Origin: Pseudomonadota bacterium
GTDB lineage: Bacteria; Pseudomonadota; Gammaproteobacteria; Steroidobacterales; Steroidobacteraceae
DNA length: 6,819 bases
Assembly: GCA_021779875.1 (NCBI GenBank)
Contig: JAJXZV010000437.1
Span: 1 to 6,819, forward strand
Direction of reading: 5' to 3'
The first letter of the stretch is position 1; every line of letters starts with the position of its first letter. The position numbers were made by a program, and so were the translations under genes. The notes below the pieces were generated by a model. That model was not told the origin of the DNA. It was given only the letters and a program-made list of their open reading frames with translations, and did not search any database. This document shows, in pieces, positions 5,884 to 6,819 of this stretch.

Positions 5884-6809
5884 GCACCATCGTCAATCTG
5901 CCCGGCCGCCACCAGCCGCACCGGTACCAGGCGCCCCGGCGGCTCGATCGACCCCAGGCCCAGGAACCCCCGGCCGGCGCCGTAGACGCGCACGCGCGGC
6001 GCCGACCCGCCCCCGGCGTCCGCCGGAACCGGCACCGCCTGGCCCCGCAAGAAGGCCTGCAACGATTCGGCGGGCAGATCGAGGCGCCCGCACCCGGTGA
6101 GCGCCGCGTCCACCGGCAGGAGCAGCTCGCGCCGCCGCTCCAGGGGCAGCGCCTCGAGCGCCTCGAACGTCCACAGGTCGGGCGGCGACGCCAGCGTGCC
6201 GAAGGGCGTCACCGCGACGCGACGCAGCACCGCCAGATGTCCAATCGTGCCCAGGCGGGCGGCCAGATCCTCCGCCATCACCCGTATATAGGCTCCCTTC
6301 GAGCAGCGCACCTCGAAGGTGAGCTCCGGCGACCGCCACTCGACGAGGTGCAGTTCGTGGATCACGATGTCGCGCGCCGCGCGCTCGCGCGTCTCGCCGG
6401 CGCGGGCATATTCGTACAACGGACGGCCCTGCTGCTTGAGCGCCGAGTGCATCGGCGGCACCTGCGCGTAGGCGCGCGGGAATTCACGCAGCGCCTCGCT
6501 CAGGTCCTCGGTCGTGAAGGGCGGCAATGCGCGCCGCTCCACGACCGGCGACTCGCGGTCGGCGCTCGGCGTGCGCTCGCCCAGGCGCACCGTGACGCGA
6601 TAGGTCTTGTCGGCCTCGAGGAGCGGAGCGCCGAACTTGGTCGCCTCGCCGAGGCAGATCGGCAGCAGGCCGGTGGCCAGCGGATCGAGCGAACCGGTGT
6701 GCCCGGCCTTGTGCGCCTGGAAGAGGCGCTTCACCCGCGCCACCGCCCCGGCCGAACTCGCCTGCAGCGGCTTGTCCAGCAGCAGGATGCCGTGCACTTC
6801 GGCCGGCAC
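5880..6809 (-). CDS. truB: tRNA pseudouridine(55) synthase TruB, start probably beyond the window edge
   Basis: TruB converts U55 in the T-loop of most tRNAs to pseudouridine and also acts as a tRNA folding chaperone. The 309 visible residues include HGILLLDKP at 6-14 and the catalytic motif AGHTGSLDPLATGLL, with Asp42 as nucleophile. Also present are Tyr70 in KTYRV, the thumb region around LKQQGRPLYEYARAGE (124-139), and CSKGAYIRVMAEDLA (169-183) of the active site. A C-terminal PUA-like region starts at about 240. E. coli TruB has 314 residues, so this is nearly complete. The codon at 6809 is GTG, but the ten bases before it hold no ribosome binding site and the frame stays open to the edge (residues RLT precede it), so the true start may lie just outside. 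It lies upstream of rpsO, as in the nusA-infB operon. Confidence 0.95.
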   Translation of the reverse strand: MPAEVHGILLLDKPLQASSAGAVARVKRLFQAHKAGHTGSLDPLATGLLPICLGEATKFGAPLLEADKTYRVTVRLGERTPSADRESPVVERRALPPFTTEDLSEALREFPRAYAQVPPMHSALKQQGRPLYEYARAGETRERAARDIVIHELHLVEWRSPELTFEVRCSKGAYIRVMAEDLAARLGTIGHLAVLRRVAVTPFGTLASPPDLWTFEALEALPLERRRELLLPVDAALTGCGRLDLPAESLQAFLRGQAVPVPADAGGGSAPRVRVYGAGRGFLGLGSIEPPGRLVPVRLVAAGQIDDGA

Positions 6810-6819
6810 GGTTAATCGC

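Overview
The window is high-GC proteobacterial chromosome carrying core genes; I see no mobile element, CRISPR array, tRNA or rRNA. A gammaproteobacterium that is not an enterobacterium fits best. The reasons are Smc in place of MukBEF, the dksA-gluQ pair, the truB-rpsO-pnp order, a DksA with a long Lys/Ala/Pro tail, and a polyhydroxyalkanoate regulator of the PhaR family. The lineage is an inference and I cannot name a genus.

Layout. At the left edge (1-468, minus) is the first part of smc, running off the window. Divergent from it is queF (579-965, plus), for preQ0 reductase. A good sigma70-type promoter then leads into dksA (1069-1839, plus), followed after 4 bases by gluQ (1844-2707, plus). 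A 188-base AT-richer spacer, holding repeated TTGC/GCAA elements and a perfect 14-base palindrome, precedes phaR (2896-3327, plus). phaR converges on pnp, with a perfect 14-bp hairpin between them (3341-3371). The right half is a minus-strand cluster transcribed from the right edge inward: truB (5880-6809, probably 5'-incomplete), rpsO (5538-5807) and pnp (3377-5464). This is the downstream half of the classic nusA-infB-rbfA-truB-rpsO-pnp arrangement.

How the genes work together. truB, rpsO and pnp form a translation and RNA-turnover block: tRNA U55 pseudouridylation, ribosomal protein S15 and polynucleotide phosphorylase. queF and gluQ both belong to the queuosine tRNA modification route, one early step and one final decoration, and they flank dksA, the ppGpp co-regulator of RNA polymerase. 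phaR would link carbon-storage status to transcription.

The window does not show an obviously new multi-gene system. The points worth a second look are the DksA, which keeps one of four zinc-ligand cysteines and has a histone-H1-like tail; the operator-like repeats in front of phaR; a small hairpin that could mask the rpsO ribosome binding site; and the queF-dksA-gluQ layout.
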